DNA from: Caenorhabditis elegans
Taxonomy: Eukaryota; Nematoda; Chromadorea; Rhabditida; Rhabditidae
Assembly: GCF_000002985.6 (NCBI RefSeq)
Contig: NC_003280.10
Span: 6,134,501 to 6,198,500 of the forward strand
Direction of reading: 5' to 3'
Length of the DNA: 64,000 bases
Shown here: positions 60,633-64,000 of the stretch, in pieces
How the letters are laid out: the number at the start of each line of letters is the position of its first letter
How positions within the stretch are numbered: position 1 is the stretch's first letter
Notes under the pieces: generated by a model
Databases searched by the model: none
What the model saw: only the letters and a program-made list of their open reading frames with translations
What the model was told of the DNA's origin: nothing
Translations under genes and position numbers: made by a program

Positions 60633-61353
60633 GCACTAATGTCTTTGAAATAAATTTGTTTTAACTCGTATTTTCATGTAATTTGACTACTTTTGAATTA
60701 ATAAAGATTTATATTCAAGTTGCTAGTCTCTGCGATTTTTTGGAAATTCGAATAATTCGGAACCCGGTCTTGAAGCGACCGAAATCTCATAGCTACCGTA
60801 CTCGAGTATGTTACTACGGCGTACTGTAGTTGATGTATTCAAAAATTTCAAGTTTCTGTTTTGAAAATTAAAAAAAAATTAGTTAATTCGTTTCCATGGT
60901 TGTTGGCAGATTCAATGTTCCTTGTGGATTTCGATGTTCCCATCACAACAAAATTTGTTGCATTTATTGGTGGTGTTCGGAGACGTTTTTGAGCAATTTA
61001 ATTGAAACGTGGTGTGTGCATAAGGAAGTAAAATTCGAAATACTCTCGGATACAGAAGCTTCAGAGTTTCGATCACGAGTACCATTTTACGACTAGAATA
61101 TCACTTTATACTGAGATTTTGTACTTTTTGAGAGCTTCGGAAGACATGGGGAAGTGTGATTGAAATAATAAGATAGTTTGGATTGTAATGGGTATACTGT
61201 ACTTTCCAACTAGACTGTGAGTTTTTTTGCAAGGGTGTGTGTATTTTCGACAAAACTAATTTTCCACAAAAGTTGGTTCTAATTGCAATGCCATGGCAGT
61301 TGACGATTTAAAAAAACAAATAAAAATTTATTAAAGTGAGAAAAAACAAATAT
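60633..61353. other. Convergent intergenic region between cpb-2 and the RRM gene
   Basis: Contains two cpb-2 poly(A) signals (60649-60654, 60700-60705), a broken partial copy of cpb-2, and the minus-strand poly(A) signal of the RRM gene (TTTATT, 61327-61332). Confidence 0.7.
60894..61020 (+). pseudogene. Truncated, degenerate copy of a cpb-2 exon 4 segment
   Basis: 60894-60990 matches cpb-2 60108-60206 closely (shared CCATGGTTGTTGGCAGAT and GCATTTATTGGTGGTGTTC), and weaker similarity resumes around GAGCAA to about 61020 after a deletion of roughly 27 bp. The frame can still be read as MFLVDFDVPI and VAFIGGV but stops soon after and has no splice sites. It is a small local duplication in the same orientation, lying 261 bp after the cpb-2 stop codon. 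Confidence 0.85.
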
Positions 61354-62435
61354 TCATCTTCCTTGATATCTTTTTGACACATAATGATCCTCTGGACCCC
61401 ACGCTTCTGATGTTTCTCCTCTTGCTGCTTTCTCTGCCTTCTCTCGTTCTCGGATGACTTTCCAGATTTCAATATCTCTCCAATCAGCTTTCTCAAAATC
61501 TGGTCTTGGATTATGTTTAACTTCTTCAACTTCTTTCTTCTTTCCAAAATCAAAGTGCTTGTTCTCACCATACAAATCATCTTCAGCCACAACTTTATCG
61601 ATAAGTTTGGCTTTATTATTCCAATCCCCATCTGGATCTCTTGCAGCTTTCTTCTCCAATTTTCGAATTTTCTTTGCTCTCTTCTTTTCCCGCTTCTTCT
61701 CCTTTTTTGCTTTCTTCTTATCTTTTTTGATTTTTTTCAGCAACTCTTCATCAACATCTCCAATATCTAATAATACTTCTTTGGCTTTCTTGATTCTCTG
61801 TTCTTGAACTTCCATAGGTGCTGCTTCTCTCATTACTGGTTTTGGAGCACATCCTTCTTCCCATAATCGTTTCGTTTCATCATCGGCATCTTCTTTGTAT
61901 TTCGGGACTTTATATTCTTCCACATGATCTACACGAATCATTCGTTTGTGTAACTGAAAACAAAATACTATTTTTGTTGTCGTTTAAACGATCGATTTTA
62001 TTTGAAAAATTTGAAAAAGGCTTTATATTAATGTTCTATCAGCATCTTTGCATTTTTTTTAAATGAATTAAAAACTTACGCTGATTCCATTGAAGTTGTC
62101 CACTGCCAAAATCGTACTTCTTTGATCTTTGTAACACAAAAAAGCAAATCCTTTCGACTTTCCTGTGTCCTTATCTCGAATTAAATTGATATTCATAACT
62201 TCGCCATATCTGAAAAGAACTTTATAAATTGAGAAACAATTTTTTGCAAAACTCACTGAGAGAAAACGGCAATAACATCCCCTTCTGAAAGTGCGTATGA
62301 CAAACCACCAATGTAAATCCAGGCAGAATCTTTGTAAGTTTGATGCCACGATTTTTTGAGATCTCCAGCGTAACCCAAACTGAGCTCCCGCTCGTTCATA
62401 CGGTTCTGATTTTTGATATTCGTAATCGGATTCAT
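61354..62435 (-). CDS. RRM splicing factor, RBMX2/Snu17 (Ist3) family
   Basis: Inferred minus-strand model, three exons, 302 residues: 62257-62435, 62080-62209, 61354-61953. One RRM at about residues 37-115 with RNP2 (WIYIGGL) and RNP1 (KGFAFLCY), preceded by a signature N-terminus (INxxEL-like [19 protein letters not shown]). The RRM is followed by [15 protein letters not shown], as in RBMX2, where the post-RRM stretch binds RES-complex partners. The remainder is a long Lys-rich helix ([20 protein letters not shown]) and a tail with [18 protein letters not shown]2/Snu17 is a subunit of the RES complex, which joins the activated spliceosome and helps retain unspliced mRNA in the nucleus. Symbol not assigned. 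It shares a short divergent promoter with the Vps55 gene. Confidence 0.85.
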
Positions 62436-62734
62436 GTTTTACTGCAAAATGTTAATTAATCAGTGAAATATAACTGAAAACAAGATCGCAACACGGAATA
62501 ATGGAAATTAAAGAGAAAACTAGATTTCGTAAATTGAAAAGGGGTACGGTCGAAAGTCTGCAAACACAGCGACGTCAGAATGCACACATCTCGCGCTTTC
62601 CCCATTTCTGTCTTCAGTTGCTTGCATCGATTTTTCTCTTTGTTTTTGTGTAATAATTATCTTTTCGGTCATATAACTTGTTTCAGGGAACCTGGATTTA
62701 TTCATCAAATAAGTTTTCAAGACACGAGTTCATA
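62436..62734. promoter_or_regulatory. 299-bp shared divergent promoter region
   Basis: Start codons of the RRM gene (62435, minus) and the Vps55-like gene (62735, plus) are only 299 bp apart, so both core promoters must overlap or abut unless one gene starts transcription inside the other. CG-rich strings (GCGACGTCAG near 62569 and TCGCGCTTT near 62591) are the only GC-rich features. The RRM gene ATG is preceded by a TTTGCAG-type acceptor. Confidence 0.55.
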
Positions 62735-63643
62735 ATGGGAGGAGTACGAGGTATTTATGTTTTTAACGTGAAATTAAAGTTTTATATTTTCTTAAATCCA
62801 CGCTTATTTGAATTGAACATTCTTCTGATAATTTTTATTCCCTGAAAGATTCATAATGTGCTGTCATATTCATATACAGTGTTTCGATTGCTGCTCTATG
62901 AAAAATACAATTTTAGCTGTTGCTGCACTGGCGTTCGCCGGAGTTGTTGGCCTCACTTTCCTCGTTCTTGGATGTGCCCTGCCTAGGTACGGGTTAGTTT
63001 TAAACGTCTTGAAAATGCTAATATTCATTTTTTAGAACATGGACCCCAATGTTTGTTATCACATTCTACGTTCTTTCGCCGGTACCACTTCTCATCGCCA
63101 GACGCTTCCAAGAAGATATGACTGGAACAAATGCATGCATTGAATTAGCTCTCTTCATCACCACTGGAATTGTCATCTCCGCCTTTGCTCTTCCGATAGT
63201 GCTGGCACATGCAGGAACGGTAAGTATAATTTAAGATCAAATTTTGGGTAAATGTGGAATGATGTGAATAAGTTTATGTAACGCATGAATAAATGTCCAA
63301 TTCAGATAGCAAACAGTGCATGCTTCCTCGTCAATACAGGATCTGTGATTATGTTCGGTACAATTATTGCATATTTCTACTTGCATCGTGATGACGACAG
63401 TGGAAGCTGGAGCCAGTCTCTGTTCTAAATCATTCACTTCACTATTAATTTCTTGTCAAGTAATTGTGGTTCGTCTATTTATTTCAATTATCGCTAAACC
63501 TTGTACAACATGTTAATTTTTTTCAGATAGCGATGTCCGCGTGCTTCCTAATCTTCATCGCCAATTCAATCAACTTTAGCGTCATCATTTTTTACTTCCG
63601 CATTTTCAACGGCGAGGATATGAATGGGATGTCATTGTGGTAA
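62735..63643 (+). CDS. Vps55 / leptin receptor overlapping transcript (LEPROT) family membrane protein
   Basis: Inferred exons 62735-62750, 62917-62986, 63036-63219, then either 63306-63428 (130 residues) or 63527-63643 (128 residues). The protein has four predicted membrane segments and the family pattern: [60 protein letters not shown]. Length and spacing equal human LEPROT (about 131 residues). Vps55/LEPROT proteins reside in endosomes and act in endosome-to-vacuole/lysosome traffic and in lowering surface receptor levels. Both alternative last exons begin with ATAGC after strong acceptors and encode related fourth membrane segments ([11 protein letters not shown] versus [12 protein letters not shown]). 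The distal one, ending [10 protein letters not shown], is closer to the vertebrate C-terminus. AATAAA at 63775-63780. Confidence 0.88.
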
Positions 63644-64000
63644 CAATCGTCTGGTCATCATCTCCTAACTTATTCTTTTTCGATTTTCCCTATATTCTAC
63701 TTCGTTACTCTCACTTTCCTCGGTGGATTCTCAAACATTGTATAAATATAAAGAATTGTTCTGTAAATTTGGCAAATAAAAGTTACCAAAATAAAAACTG
63801 TATTAGACTTCCAACTGTAATTAATTTCTGGAAACTACAATATTAAACTCAGAGCGTTTGCTCATTTCATGTAATTACAACTCATGAAATTCAAAAGTTA
63901 TGAACGTTATAGTTTAATTAACTTGCGTTCGATTTTGATACAGCCTTCCTCAATGTCTAACATGTATTTGGGCAGGAGAACTATTGAATATTTCACGGTA
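63644..64000. other. 3' UTR of the Vps55-like gene and window edge
   Basis: AATAAA at 63775-63780 marks the likely 3' end of the Vps55-like transcript. The remaining AT-rich sequence to the window edge shows no gene. Confidence 0.6.

Noticed and set aside
61454-61807. Phe/Ser-rich plus-strand frame
   Set aside because: Antisense of the Lys-rich C-terminus of the RRM protein.
1-64000. CRISPR arrays, bacterial operons, prophage or insertion sequences
   Set aside because: The window is eukaryotic (spliced, nematode genes); no spaced direct repeats of CRISPR type and no transposase or phage genes were seen.

Overview
The window looks like nuclear DNA of a Caenorhabditis nematode, most probably C. 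elegans chromosome II. The DNA is AT-rich. Its genes are cut into many exons by short introns that end in TTTTCAG-type acceptors, and several start codons sit just behind an acceptor-like site, as expected for spliced-leader trans-splicing. The gene order (an SLC4 transporter, an EXP-1-like receptor, a heparan sulfate 3-O-sulfotransferase, a forkhead factor, a CPEB protein, an RBMX2-type RRM protein, a Vps55/LEPROT protein) matches what I remember of the F40H3 and C30B5 region. I had no database, so gene symbols rest on protein features plus remembered synteny. All exon joins were worked out by hand from splice consensus and reading-frame continuity; every multi-exon model given closes in frame.

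Layout. Positions 1.6-22.3 kb hold one large plus-strand SLC4 bicarbonate transporter gene with at least three nested start points. Converging on it from the minus strand (22.7-26.5 kb) is a Cys-loop receptor with an acidic, non-PAR M2 entrance, probably the excitatory GABA receptor gene exp-1. Between 28.5 and 33.3 kb lie two copies of a palindromic element of about 1.5 kb, the second inside the last intron of the minus-strand 3-O-sulfotransferase (31.2-34.7 kb, probably hst-3.1). Two small secreted-protein genes follow (37.0-38.4 and 39.2-39.9 kb), then a 5.5 kb stretch without a gene, an acidic novel protein (45.5-46.4 kb) and a BTB protein with a Cys-rich tail (48.5-49.8 kb).

From 50.6 to 53.5 kb the sequence is repeat-dominated: an apparently perfect 1.2 kb array of a 7-bp unit, flanked by minisatellites of opposite orientation, AT-rich low-complexity DNA, and CCATCC/CGTCGT-rich DNA around a miRNA-sized hairpin. 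Then come fkh-8 (minus, 55.2-56.9 kb), cpb-2 (plus, 58.4-60.6 kb) with a broken partial copy of itself downstream, and a divergent pair: an RBMX2-like gene (minus) and a Vps55/LEPROT gene (plus) with two alternative last exons.

The genes do not form one pathway. Operons are not evident: neighbours are mostly convergent, divergent or widely spaced. The least expected items are the 7-bp array, the hairpin with lin-4- and let-7-like seed strings on its minus strand, the palindrome pair, the Vps55 exon duplication and the noncanonical pore of the receptor.
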